Source: an uncultured Eubacteriales bacterium
GTDB taxonomy: Bacteria > Bacillota > Clostridia > Christensenellales > Aristaeellaceae
Reading direction: 5' to 3'
Length of the DNA: 58,779 bases
Assembly: GCA_902793605.1 (NCBI GenBank)
Contig: CADBEB010000028.1
Coordinates: 1 to 58,779 of the forward strand
Shown in pieces: positions 49,532-58,500 of the stretch. The notes below the pieces were generated by a model that had not been told where the DNA came from, ran no database searches, and worked only from the letters and a program-made list of their open reading frames with translations. Numbering within the stretch: position 1 is the first letter of the stretch; each line of letters begins with the position of its first letter. The position numbers and the translations under genes are program-made.

Positions 49532-50530
49532 CTATTTTTCCGTTACTGCGGAGATAATCTCCTGCAGCAGCCCTTCCATTTCTTTGCCCGAAGAGACCGC
49601 CTCAAAATTCATCGCCAGCCGGTGCCTCAGGCATGCCGGCGCCGCGAACCGGATATCATCAAACGCAACGTTGTAGCGGCCCTTCGCCAGTGCGCGCACA
49701 CGGGAAACGGACAGCAGCGCCTGCGCCGCGCGGGGACTTGCCCCGAAGCGGATATATTTCTTCGTCACTTCCGGTGCGTCTGCGCTCTCCGGATGTGTCG
49801 CCAGCACCAGCCGCAGCGCGTATTCCTGCACGGCGGAAGCCACCGGCACGCTGCGTGCCGCCGCCCGCATGGCCAGCAATTCCTCCGCGCCGATCACCTG
49901 CTGCGCCTCCTGCCCGCCGTCTTTCACGGTCAGATCCACGATCGCGCCCAGTTCCTCCAGCGTCGGGAACGGCACCAGTACTTTGAACAGAAACCGGTCC
50001 AGCTGCGCTTCCGGCAGCGGATAGGTGCCTTCCTGCTCCACCGGATTCTGTGTCGCCAGAACAAAGTACGGTTCCGGAAGCTTCCGTGTTTCCCCGGCCA
50101 CGGTCACCGCATGCTCCTGCATCGCTTCCAGCAGGGCGGCCTGCGTTTTGGGCGTGGCACGGTTGATCTCGTCTGCCAGCACGATCGAGGAAAACAGCGG
50201 CCCCTCCTGGAATCGGAACGCATTCCCTTCCTCGGTCCGCACCAGGATGTTCGTGCCGGTGATATCCGCAGGCATCAGGTCCGGTGTGAACTGGATCCGG
50301 GAAAAAGGCAGGTTCAGCACCTTGCCCAGCACCCGCACCAGATGTGTCTTGCCCAGGCCGGGTACGCCCTCCAGCAGCACGTTGCCACCGGCGATTACCG
50401 CCATCAGCAGGTGTTCCACCACATCCTGCTGGCCGATCATCTCCTTGCCGATCTCGCTTCGGATCTTTTCATACTGCTCCGCGAATCTCTCCGCGCCGCT
50501 TCCTTTCACTCCATTGTTCATCTCGCTCAT
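49532..50530 (-). CDS. MoxR-family AAA+ ATPase
   Basis: A 332-aa ATPase. Walker A LLEGVPGLGKTHLVRVLG, Walker B SIVLADEINRATPKTQAALL, sensor FVLATQNPVEQEGTYPLPEAQLD split as FVLATQNP and PLPEAQLDRF, and the C-terminal lid with RFGASPRAAQALL. MoxR chaperones use VWA proteins to assemble or activate complexes. ATG 50530 has GGAGG 7 nt upstream; the frame before it (to 50587) has no similarity. It lies 14 bp after the coiled-coil membrane gene. Confidence 0.95.
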   Translation of the reverse strand: MSEMNNGVKGSGAERFAEQYEKIRSEIGKEMIGQQDVVEHLLMAVIAGGNVLLEGVPGLGKTHLVRVLGKVLNLPFSRIQFTPDLMPADITGTNILVRTEEGNAFRFQEGPLFSSIVLADEINRATPKTQAALLEAMQEHAVTVAGETRKLPEPYFVLATQNPVEQEGTYPLPEAQLDRFLFKVLVPFPTLEELGAIVDLTVKDGGQEAQQVIGAEELLAMRAAARSVPVASAVQEYALRLVLATHPESADAPEVTKKYIRFGASPRAAQALLSVSRVRALAKGRYNVAFDDIRFAAPACLRHRLAMNFEAVSSGKEMEGLLQEIISAVTEK

Positions 50531-50544
50531 TGATCTTCCTCCTG

Positions 50545-51936
50545 TTACCGTTGATCTGTCAGCAGTGAATAATAGTCCTTCACCCATTGCCGTTCCTTCG
50601 TCGTCAGGTTTTCCCGCTCCGCTGACCGGGTTTCCGTTTCCTCATATTCCCGGAAGACCTCGTCCCAGGGAACACTGCCGCCCAGACTTCCCTTTCCCGG
50701 TCCGGTCTCCACCTGCAGGCTTTCTTCGTTTTCCAGGCGGTTCTGGTTCGTCATCTCATCCCGGACGTCCAGCTCCGTCCGTTCCGGATCGTAGATGGTC
50801 TCATACTGTGCTTCCTTGTATTTCGGATCCCTGTTTCCTTTGGCAAGTCCGCCCGGCAGATTTCCGCCACCGCCCTGTTCCAGGTTGGTGGTGCCTTCTC
50901 CGGCACCATTTGCGGCCTGATTCCCGCTGCCGCTTCCGGCGCCTGGGTTTCCTTGCCCGTCCTGGCCTTCGCCCTCTCCCGGCTCCCCCTGCGTACCCGC
51001 TGTGGACGTCCTGGGGGCATTCCGGACCGACGCCGGGTTCACGGCCGTCTTCAGGGCCGCCAGCGCGTTCGACGTGGCCAGCTTCCCGCTCCGGATATCG
51101 CTGCTGTTTCCGGACACCTGCGCAGCCTTTCCGTCTGCCGTTGTCCCGGTGCCGTCCGCAGCCTCCGCCTCTTCGCTGCCTTCTCCGGCGTCGCTTTCTG
51201 TTCCGGTTCCGTCAGCTGCCGCGAGCGCGTCCCCGGCTGTCCGGCTCTCCATCTGTTCCATCCGCTGCTCCGCCCGGTCCAGCGCCACCAGCGCGTCCGT
51301 TTCATCCCGGCTGTCCAGCAGCTCCCGCTTCAGCTCCTCCGTCAGTTTCCTCAGCTCGTTCCGCTGTTCTGGCTTCAGTCGTTCTTCATCCTCCGCGGCC
51401 GCCCGATCGATCTTTTCCGTTCCTTCCTTCAGGATCCTGCGCAGCGCGCCGCGGGCTTCCGCCTCCCTGTCCCGCGGATTCGGGAACAGCAGCAGCACGA
51501 GCACCAGGATTCCGCATCCCAGCGCAGTCAGCAGCGGCTTCCTGGCACTGCCCGGCCGGATCTTCCGTACCTCCAGTTCCTGCAGCGCGCGACAGGCATC
51601 TTCACGTTGCAATGCGCAGATCTCACTTTCCGATCCTGCCTGCTCCAGCGCCGTGATGGTCCGCTCCTTCAGGCCGCAGCCGTCGGCGGCCTGTGCCGCC
51701 GTCCGGTCAGCCACCGGCCGCAAGGCATTCCCGGCCGCGGAGAGCAGTGTGAAAGCTGCCACGGGCACCGCTGCCCATAGCCATTTGCCCTCCACCGGCG
51801 TGAACAGTGCGACGATCCGCAGAATCAGCGCTGCTCCAAGCCCCGCCGTCAGGCCCCATGCCGCGCCCTGCAGCAGGCGGTTACGTCTCACTCGCCGTTT
51901 CACGGGACGCAAGGCCTTCAACAGTCTGTTGTCCAT
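50545..51936 (-). CDS. Coiled-coil membrane protein of the MoxR operon
   Basis: A 463-aa protein. Two helices at about 22-70 (LLQGAAWGLTAGLGAALILR; WLWAAVPVAAFTLLSAAG), a third near 134-150 (LLTALGCGILVLVLLLFP), then a long charged coiled coil (LKPEQRNELRKLTEELKREL) and a low-complexity Gly/Asn/Gln linker before a C-terminal region with VPWDEVFREYEETE. DUF4175-like topology is suggested but not certain. It is placed between the ABC-2 genes and MoxR. The start MDNRLLKAL has AAGAAATGG-like weak ribosome binding site. Role unknown. Confidence 0.72.
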   Translation of the reverse strand: MDNRLLKALRPVKRRVRRNRLLQGAAWGLTAGLGAALILRIVALFTPVEGKWLWAAVPVAAFTLLSAAGNALRPVADRTAAQAADGCGLKERTITALEQAGSESEICALQREDACRALQELEVRKIRPGSARKPLLTALGCGILVLVLLLFPNPRDREAEARGALRRILKEGTEKIDRAAAEDEERLKPEQRNELRKLTEELKRELLDSRDETDALVALDRAEQRMEQMESRTAGDALAAADGTGTESDAGEGSEEAEAADGTGTTADGKAAQVSGNSSDIRSGKLATSNALAALKTAVNPASVRNAPRTSTAGTQGEPGEGEGQDGQGNPGAGSGSGNQAANGAGEGTTNLEQGGGGNLPGGLAKGNRDPKYKEAQYETIYDPERTELDVRDEMTNQNRLENEESLQVETGPGKGSLGGSVPWDEVFREYEETETRSAERENLTTKERQWVKDYYSLLTDQR

Positions 51937-51955
51937 TTCTTTCCTCGTTCATTCC

Positions 51956-52867
51956 TTATTGTTTCGCCGCGCGCGTGCGCCTCCGGATCAGCAGCGCCGC
52001 TGCCCCGGCGAGCACCGCCGACAGCAGGATCAGTCCTCCCGCACAGATCACCGCGATCACTTCACAGTCTGCCCGGTCCATCATCAGCCAGGTGCAGTAG
52101 ATCCTGCCCCAGCCGCGTCCGGTCAGGAGGTCGGTGAGCACGTGGAGCTGTCCCTGGATCAGGCAGAGCAGGCCGAATCCCGGGTTCAGGTACAGGAGCT
52201 TCGGGAGCATTGCCCGGGCGCCTTCCGGCGTCAGCTCCGCATACCGTGCTGCGTCGTATACGACGTCCGTAATCCTCTGCGGATAGCCGAACACGAACGG
52301 CAGCATCGTGACCGCGCCGATCAGCAGCAGTACGATATAGCTCATCACCCCGCTGACGACCGTGCTCCTGCACACCGAGGAACAGAACACGCCGACCGCT
52401 GAGCAGGCCAGCGCGACCGCCAGCAGGAACAGCGTCCCGATCAGGATCTGCAGGATCGTCACCCCGCCCGTCATCAGGCAAAGGCACTGGACCGGCAGCG
52501 CGCAGACGATCAGCAGCGCCAGCAGCGCGAAGCTCTCCAGGATCTTGCCCGCCACGATCCGGAAGGATCCGGTATTGGTCACCAGCAGCAGGTCCAGCGT
52601 CTGCCGTTCCCGCTCCCCGGCGATCGAGCCGGAGGTCATCGCCGGCGCGATCAGCACCAGCATCAGGAACTGCGCCGCCAGCAGCAGCGCGTGACACAGC
52701 GGTCCCCGCTGCATCATGTTCAGGTAAAGGTCATCCCTTATAAAACCGCTCAGCATCGTCAGCGCGGCCAACAGCAGTGCTGTCACATACGCGATCACGA
52801 TCAGCATTGTCCGGAAGGAACGCATCCGGCGGATCGCCGAGAAGGACAGAATCGGATTAAGCATCAT
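51956..52867 (-). CDS. ABC-2 type transporter permease
   Basis: A 303-aa protein with six helices: first TMLIVIAYVTALLLAALTML after a short start, second LLLAAQFLMLVLIAPAMTSG, GSIAGERERQTLDLLLVT (the ABC-2 coupling segment), then four more, ending in a basic tail. It forms a complex with the ATPase encoded immediately upstream, overlapping by 11 bp. GGAGGTGA precedes ATG 52867. Substrate unknown; similar pairs sit next to MoxR/VWA genes. Confidence 0.9.
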   Translation of the reverse strand: MMLNPILSFSAIRRMRSFRTMLIVIAYVTALLLAALTMLSGFIRDDLYLNMMQRGPLCHALLLAAQFLMLVLIAPAMTSGSIAGERERQTLDLLLVTNTGSFRIVAGKILESFALLALLIVCALPVQCLCLMTGGVTILQILIGTLFLLAVALACSAVGVFCSSVCRSTVVSGVMSYIVLLLIGAVTMLPFVFGYPQRITDVVYDAARYAELTPEGARAMLPKLLYLNPGFGLLCLIQGQLHVLTDLLTGRGWGRIYCTWLMMDRADCEVIAVICAGGLILLSAVLAGAAALLIRRRTRAAKQ

Positions 52868-53798
52868 CCTGCGTCACCTCCATAAAGACTTTTTCCAGGT
52901 TCATAGGCGCCCGGTGGAAATCGCACACCGGAATGTTCCGGGTCACCAGCTCACGCATTGCAGCCATACAGACGTCCTCGCCGCCCTCCAGCCGCACCCG
53001 CAGCAGGAAAGGCTCCTCCTGCAGGATCTCCGTGATATACGGCATCTCCCGCAGGCAGCGGACTGCCTCTTCCACGGCCTCCGCGCCGGCTGTCTCCGCC
53101 AGGCGGATGTCCAGCGGGGCGTTCCCGTTCATCCGGTCGCTCAGTTCGTCCACGGTTCCGGAGAAAACCAGTTCCCCGTGATCCAGAATCGTCAGGCTGT
53201 CGCACATTTCCGACAGTTCCGGCAGGATATGGGAGGAGATCAGCACTGTCTTACCCATCTCACGCAGCGTTCTCAGGATGCCCTTCATCTCCGCCCGCGC
53301 CCGCGGGTCCATGCCGGAGGCGGGTTCGTCCAGGATCAGCAGCTTCGGGTCATGGATCAGGCTACGCGCCAGACACAACCGCTGTTTCATGCCCCGGCTC
53401 AACGCGTCCACGTATTCGTTTTCCTTGTCCTGCAGCTGCACCAGCTCCAGCAGCTGCGATCCCATCCGTTTTCTTTCCGTCGCGCCGATCCGGTAACACC
53501 GGGCGTAGAAGTCCAGGTACTCCCGGCAGGTCAGGCTGTCGTATACGCCGAAGAAATCCGGCATATAGCCGACCTGCTTCCGGGCTTTCTGCCCCTCGCG
53601 TGTCACGTCCGTTCCGTCCACATAAGCCGTGCCGGAAGTCGGCGGCATCAGGGTGGCCAGGATACGCATAGTCGTCGTCTTGCCTGCGCCGTTCGGCCCG
53701 ACAAAACCGTGCAGCGCCCCGTCCGGAACCTCCAGCGACAGTCCCTTCAGCGCGGGAAATTTGCCGTAGTTTTTCGTCAGTCTGTCAATTCGCAGCAT
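52857..53798 (-). CDS. ABC-2 type transporter ATPase
   Basis: A 313-aa ATPase. Walker A GFVGPNGAGKTTTMRILATL, Q-loop VGYMPDFFGVYDSLTC, signature ALSRGMKQRLCLARSL (LSRGM variant), Walker B KLLILDEPASGMDPRA and H-loop LISSHILPELSEMC. A C-terminal domain of about 80 residues follows. ATG 53798 (MLRIDRLTKNYG) has GGGAGG; a TTG at 53804 is possible. It overlaps the end of the upstream exported-protein gene by 14 bp. Confidence 0.94.
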   Translation of the reverse strand: MLRIDRLTKNYGKFPALKGLSLEVPDGALHGFVGPNGAGKTTTMRILATLMPPTSGTAYVDGTDVTREGQKARKQVGYMPDFFGVYDSLTCREYLDFYARCYRIGATERKRMGSQLLELVQLQDKENEYVDALSRGMKQRLCLARSLIHDPKLLILDEPASGMDPRARAEMKGILRTLREMGKTVLISSHILPELSEMCDSLTILDHGELVFSGTVDELSDRMNGNAPLDIRLAETAGAEAVEEAVRCLREMPYITEILQEEPFLLRVRLEGGEDVCMAAMRELVTRNIPVCDFHRAPMNLEKVFMEVTQDDA

Positions 53799-56283
53799 TC
53801 TCAAGCCTCCCTTCCAAAGTAATCATCGGCGTGGGAACCTCGGCATACATTTCGTTCATGTCCGGCCGGAACTGCAGGTACAGCCGGCCTTCCCCGTCCA
53901 GGTAGTTGCCCGGTTCCGGGATATCCTCGTTCATCCGGATCTCATCCCAGACACCTGTAACCGTGTTCAGTGCGTAAGCCCTGGCTTCACTGGCATAGAA
54001 ACTTTCCATTGCAAGCCGCAGTTTGTCGATCCGCACGTCCTTCAGCCCGCTCAGGTCGTAGCGGAAGGTTGGAGTTTCGTTCAGGGGGTGGTAGTATGTC
54101 CGCTGCTGGGCTGCCGGCAGCTCCTTGCCGGGTCGGCCGTTCTCATCCGTTTCCACACGGACCGGCATATCCATGCCGGCCGCACGGAATACGACGCCCG
54201 TCCGTCCGATCTCCAGGTATTTCATCTCGGTCGTCAGCTGGCCGAAGATGCTCATCCGGTTCACCGGTTCTCCGTCCACGCTCAGGTGGATTTCCGGCAA
54301 TCTCTCCGGCACCGCGCTGAAGATAAAGCGCGAGCCCTCGGACGAGACATAGCCACCTCCGTTCTTTTCTCTGTACAGCTGGTTCGACGCCGTATTGATC
54401 ATGGTCGTGCGCGTCGCGTTCTGGTCCCGATCTCGGTTGCTGTCGTAGGTCTCCACATAGCCCAGGGCTGCGCAGACCATCGAGTAGAAGTCCGTTCCCT
54501 CGCCAATGTAGAGGCCGCCGTCTTCATATTTCGGATTCTGGGGATCCGCCAGTTTTTTATGGATCAGAGTCGTTTCCGCCTTCGCGCCCGGTTCCAGGTC
54601 GGGCACCGAAGCATATCCGAAGTTCGTGATCACGTGCCCGGCCGTCAGTCGGTATTCGGTCCGGTTTGTGATCTCCGCGTGCAGTCCGTCCTCTTCCATC
54701 CAGATGGCGGTTTCGATCCGGCCTTCGATCCCGCCCGCGGTTTCGCAGGTCATGTTCACCATTTCCCACGGCATCGTGCTCTGTACGGTCAGGGCGTTCT
54801 CTCCGCCGACGATGTAGCAGGTGCGCAGGGTCGCCGGCTCGATCTTCTTTTCATCTTCCTCGTCGTATTCGGGATAGTCGTAGTTCCGGACCCGCAGCTT
54901 TTCTCCTTCCATGCCGTACATGTGGCGTCCGTATTCCGGCGTCGCCGCCGAAATGCCCCGGTAGCTCCGGATATTCCCGTTCACGTCCTGGATCAGGTTT
55001 TCCGCGATCACGGCCATCGGCCGGTTTGCCTCGGAGGTGCCGGAAAGCAGCACCAGGCAAAGCACCGTCACCAGCGACAGCACCGGCAGTACCAGCCACA
55101 TCCATTTCTGCCTGCCGGCCTTCTTCAGGATCAGCCAGCAGAGGCTGGCGATCACCAGCATCCCCGCGGCGATCATCATGGCCGGCAGCATCCTGCTCCT
55201 GGCCTTCACCGTCGTGCTCCATCCGGCGAACGCCGCAATATCTCCCTGATCGTCGTTTCCGGAATAGAGCACCGTATTGTAAAAATCCGGATCATTGTTC
55301 ACCAGCATTTGCTGCCAGTAGTAGTGCATCAGATTATCGGCGTTCAGCGCCGCGTCTCCGGCTTCAAAGGCGGATGTATAGATCCGTCCCCCTCCCGAGG
55401 TGCTTCGCCAGACCAGTCCCCGGCCTTCCGCGTCCTGCACCAGCGGCGTGCCGCCGTCCAACTGTGCCAGGGAAACCAGAATCTTCTCTCCGCTTTCTGC
55501 CCGGCCGACTGACCGCTGCAGCGCACCCTTCACATCTTCGGAGGTGGTCATCCCTTCCAGTTTCAGACCGGTTTCATCGCTGAAATAATCGATCGCTCTC
55601 GCGCCGGCCGCTCCGCCGCCGCACAGCAGAATCCGCCCGCTGTGCAGCCACTCCTCCAGAACCTCCTTTTGTTTCCCGTTCAGCACAGCCGGATCGACGT
55701 CGTCGGTCACGATCATACCGAAGCTGTTCAGCAGCCGCGGATCCTCGGGGAACATCTCCGGCGTCAGCGCGATCGTTTGCCACATCTCATACCGGCCCAG
55801 CGTGTCGTTATCCTTGTCGATGTTCAGGTTACTCAGGTTCTGCGGCCGCGTGCTGAGCACACCGATCAGCATCGCTGAGGGGTTGACCACCCGCGCCGGC
55901 GCGGCGTTCACCGCGCAGACAACCTCCCCGTCCTTTGTGATCTCTGCTGTGAATATCTCCTGTTTTGCGTATACCGACGGCGCGAGCACGTATTCCCGTT
56001 CCGCTCCTGCGGGCAGGGAAACCGGCGTCTCAAACCGGTCGTATACCTTTGCCGAGATATAGGCATTCAGTCCAAGCCTTCCCTCGAAGTCCTCCCCGTT
56101 GTTCCGGATCGTGATCCGAACCGGGAACGCCTTGCCGTAGGTGATCAGTCCGTCGTACCCGACCCTCACCGTCATCTCCAGAGCAGGATTTTCCACTTCC
56201 GTATGCATCGTCGCCGCAGCCACCGACACCAGCAGACATACCGCCAGCATCAGCACCACCGCAATCCGTCCCTTTTTGGACAT
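53785..56283 (-). CDS. Large exported membrane protein heading the ABC-MoxR operon
   Basis: An 832-aa protein. A signal sequence (IAVVLMLAVCLLVSVAAAT) leads to an Ig-like domain (MTVRVGYDGLITYGKAFPVR), then a GATase-like fold with MIVTDDVDPAVLNGKQKEVL and EWLHSGRILLCGGGAAG, two central helices (MLPAMMIAAGMLVIASLCWL; WMWLVLPVLSLVTVLCLVLL), and C-terminal beta-rich modules (YLEIGRTGVVFRAAGMDMPV). Similar to GldG-type or VWA-operon accessory proteins but not assignable. GGAGG lies 11 nt before ATG 56283. It is the first gene of the unit. Confidence 0.75.
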   Translation of the reverse strand: MSKKGRIAVVLMLAVCLLVSVAAATMHTEVENPALEMTVRVGYDGLITYGKAFPVRITIRNNGEDFEGRLGLNAYISAKVYDRFETPVSLPAGAEREYVLAPSVYAKQEIFTAEITKDGEVVCAVNAAPARVVNPSAMLIGVLSTRPQNLSNLNIDKDNDTLGRYEMWQTIALTPEMFPEDPRLLNSFGMIVTDDVDPAVLNGKQKEVLEEWLHSGRILLCGGGAAGARAIDYFSDETGLKLEGMTTSEDVKGALQRSVGRAESGEKILVSLAQLDGGTPLVQDAEGRGLVWRSTSGGGRIYTSAFEAGDAALNADNLMHYYWQQMLVNNDPDFYNTVLYSGNDDQGDIAAFAGWSTTVKARSRMLPAMMIAAGMLVIASLCWLILKKAGRQKWMWLVLPVLSLVTVLCLVLLSGTSEANRPMAVIAENLIQDVNGNIRSYRGISAATPEYGRHMYGMEGEKLRVRNYDYPEYDEEDEKKIEPATLRTCYIVGGENALTVQSTMPWEMVNMTCETAGGIEGRIETAIWMEEDGLHAEITNRTEYRLTAGHVITNFGYASVPDLEPGAKAETTLIHKKLADPQNPKYEDGGLYIGEGTDFYSMVCAALGYVETYDSNRDRDQNATRTTMINTASNQLYREKNGGGYVSSEGSRFIFSAVPERLPEIHLSVDGEPVNRMSIFGQLTTEMKYLEIGRTGVVFRAAGMDMPVRVETDENGRPGKELPAAQQRTYYHPLNETPTFRYDLSGLKDVRIDKLRLAMESFYASEARAYALNTVTGVWDEIRMNEDIPEPGNYLDGEGRLYLQFRPDMNEMYAEVPTPMITLEGRLENAAN

Positions 56284-56366
56284 AACTAAAGATCCTCCAA
56301 ACTGATGATAATAACTAATCCTTTACCACTAACGCATGCAGACCGAAGCCAAATAGGTCCGGGGGG

Positions 56367-56425
56367 GCGATGTCGCGTGCGGTGCGCGAGCGGGCACGCC
56401 CGCCGTGGTGCGCGTGCGATTCCTT
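56367..56425. repeat. Dispersed palindromic repeat, copy 2
   Basis: Second copy of the 9963-10025 element. The central hairpin is GCGGGC-AC-GCCCGC (56390-56403), different in sequence from copy 1 but again fully paired. It fills most of the 217-bp gap before the ABC-MoxR operon, where no gene is seen. Confidence 0.6.
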
Positions 56426-56500
56426 GCGGAAAGCCTCCCGGACTCTTTCCCCTGTATTTATACGCAGAAAAGCACCCTGTTGTTCCAACAAATCTGAAAA

Positions 56501-57193
56501 TCAGAAAAAGAAAACCTTTCTCAGATGCGCATGCAGCGGTGGAATCAGCGTTGCCACAAACAGGAACAGCCCGATCGCGCCGAAAGCGATCACGCAGTAC
56601 AGCGACCAGTCGAACATCCCTGTCCCGAAGGTAATATGCTCAAAAAACTCGATCAGCATGAAGCTTGCCCCGATGATGATCAGGTACAGCCCCAGCAGCC
56701 GCAGCCGTCCCTGCCGGATATACCGGAAGAGCGCCACGCCCAGCAGCGTTAACACCGCCGCGATCGCCGTCACCGGGAAGGCAAAGGACAGGAACCAGTT
56801 CTCTCCGTTCTTCACGCACACATAAAGCAGGAATGCCGCCAGGCAGGTAAAATCGATCGGCAGGAAGATCATCGGCCTGAACCGCGGGAACAGCAGCGGC
56901 AGCAGCACCCAGACCCAGGCCAGTGCCAGGCTCATCATAACATAGCCGGACCAGCTGACTTCATGGTACTTGTGCAGACAAAGGATCAGGCATGCCAGAG
57001 CTACGCCGAGCATGACCATCGTCAGCAGCCACACCAGCAGCGTCCTTCCGTGCCGCTCCTCTTCCGGCAGCCGGTCCGGATACAGGGTCCGCTGTTCGCT
57101 CTCCTGCCTGCCCGGAAGTATGACCGGCGTATGGCACAGCGGGCATTCCGCCGCGCCATCCTGCAATTTGACTCCGCAATATACGCAATACAT
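56501..57193 (-). CDS. DUF6320 membrane protein with zinc ribbon
   Basis: A 230-aa protein. MYCVYCGVKLQDGAAECPLCH is a double C-x2-C zinc ribbon. Seven to eight helices follow (LLVWLLTMVMLGVALACLIL, SFAFPVTAIAAVLTLLGVAL and others). DUF6320 proteins are typically encoded next to a condensation-fold acyltransferase, exactly as here. ATG 57193 follows GGGAGAGGG; a GTG at 57202 overlapping the upstream stop is possible. The pair probably modifies a lipid or surface polymer. Confidence 0.88.
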   Translation of the reverse strand: MYCVYCGVKLQDGAAECPLCHTPVILPGRQESEQRTLYPDRLPEEERHGRTLLVWLLTMVMLGVALACLILCLHKYHEVSWSGYVMMSLALAWVWVLLPLLFPRFRPMIFLPIDFTCLAAFLLYVCVKNGENWFLSFAFPVTAIAAVLTLLGVALFRYIRQGRLRLLGLYLIIIGASFMLIEFFEHITFGTGMFDWSLYCVIAFGAIGLFLFVATLIPPLHAHLRKVFFF

Positions 57194-57198
57194 TCTCT

Positions 57199-58500
57199 TC
57201 ACCCTCTCCCGAACCTGCGCGCCGCCGCACGCGGAGAATTGCTCTCGATCTCCACCGGGATCCCCAGCTCCACCAGCCGGGAGAACACCAGCCGTTCCAG
57301 TTCCGATTCTTCAATGCTCCGGATCATGTTGATATAGGTCTTCCCCCTGAAGGACACGACTGAGCAGTTGTTCGGATAGGTATACTGGACGCCGATGATG
57401 AACTCGAACCGTTCGATCGCTTCGGCCATCTCCTCCGGCAGCCTGAGTTCTCCCATGTTGGACAGGTTCAGGCACCCCTTCTTCTCGCCGCTCAGCATAT
57501 AGACCGTGCGCATAAAGAAGGTCTTGACCGGCAGCGGGATCAGCCGGAGGAAGATGCTCTGCTGCTGTCCGACATTCTTGGTCACCCGTCCTGCCATTTT
57601 CTGCCGGATGGTTTCCGCCGCCAGCTGATGGCCGATCAGCCGGCAAATCTCCTCATGGGTATATTCTCCCAGCCGCGGATCGTACCCGATGTTCACCGCC
57701 AGCGTGAAGTTCCGCATAGTCTCCATCCCGAAGGTCTTCCGCAGGTTGACCGGGATCGTGATCTTGACCGGTTTGGCCCGCTTCCCGATGCCACCCCGCC
57801 GGGCCTGTACCTCACCCACGGCCTCTGCCAGCACCGCCGCAAGGAATGCCGTCACCGTCACGCCCGCCTCATGGGCTTTCTCCAGCAGCTTCTCCGTCGG
57901 CAGTACGCCCGTCACAATATGGCGGAAGCCCTTCACTTCCGGCGTCCCCGTCAGGTGGTATGCCGTCTCTTCGCCCCGGCCGATCGCGCCCGGCGCTCCG
58001 CAGTCCTGGAAACAGTCCCGTGTTTCCTCCCTCTTTGGCGCTTCCTTCGGGTCAACCAGCCGCCCTTCCCGGGGAATCTGATTTCCGTTTTTCTGTTCCA
58101 GGTAGACCGCTGTCAGGTTTTGCAGCAGCGTCATACCGCCCGTACCGTCCGTCACGGAATGGAAAAACTCCGCTGCAATCCGGTTTTCGTAATACAGGAA
58201 CCGGACGCAGCAGCTGTGCAGTTCTTTTTTTGTCATTTGCGTCAGGGGATAGGCGTAGTCCTCCCGGGCTTTCGGCGCCTCCCCGACCGTCTCTAGGTAA
58301 TACCAGAAAAAGCCGACTCTCAGCCGCACAAAGCAGGTAGGAAACCGGGGTTTCAGTATCGCAATCGCCTGGTTCAGGATCTCAGGATCCACCGCTTCCT
58401 TCAGCGTCACCGAAACACGGAAAACATTGTTCCAGTTCTTACGGATGATCGCCGGAAAGATCAGCGCGGCATTGTCCAGTCGGTACCATTGTTTCTTCAT
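57199..58500 (-). CDS. Condensation-fold acyltransferase (alcohol acetyltransferase-like)
   Basis: A 433-aa protein. It has the chloramphenicol-acetyltransferase/condensation-like fold: VFRVSVTLKEAVDPEILNQA, later AAEFFHSVTDGTGGMTLL, where HSVTDG stands for the HHxxxDG catalytic motif with the first His replaced by Phe. GIGKRAKPVKITIPVNLRKTF and LNLSNMGELRLPEEM are typical later blocks. ATG 58500 has GGGAGG. Likely transfers an acyl group; partner DUF6320 is directly downstream. Confidence 0.85.
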   Translation of the reverse strand: MKKQWYRLDNAALIFPAIIRKNWNNVFRVSVTLKEAVDPEILNQAIAILKPRFPTCFVRLRVGFFWYYLETVGEAPKAREDYAYPLTQMTKKELHSCCVRFLYYENRIAAEFFHSVTDGTGGMTLLQNLTAVYLEQKNGNQIPREGRLVDPKEAPKREETRDCFQDCGAPGAIGRGEETAYHLTGTPEVKGFRHIVTGVLPTEKLLEKAHEAGVTVTAFLAAVLAEAVGEVQARRGGIGKRAKPVKITIPVNLRKTFGMETMRNFTLAVNIGYDPRLGEYTHEEICRLIGHQLAAETIRQKMAGRVTKNVGQQQSIFLRLIPLPVKTFFMRTVYMLSGEKKGCLNLSNMGELRLPEEMAEAIERFEFIIGVQYTYPNNCSVVSFRGKTYINMIRSIEESELERLVFSRLVELGIPVEIESNSPRAAARRFGRG

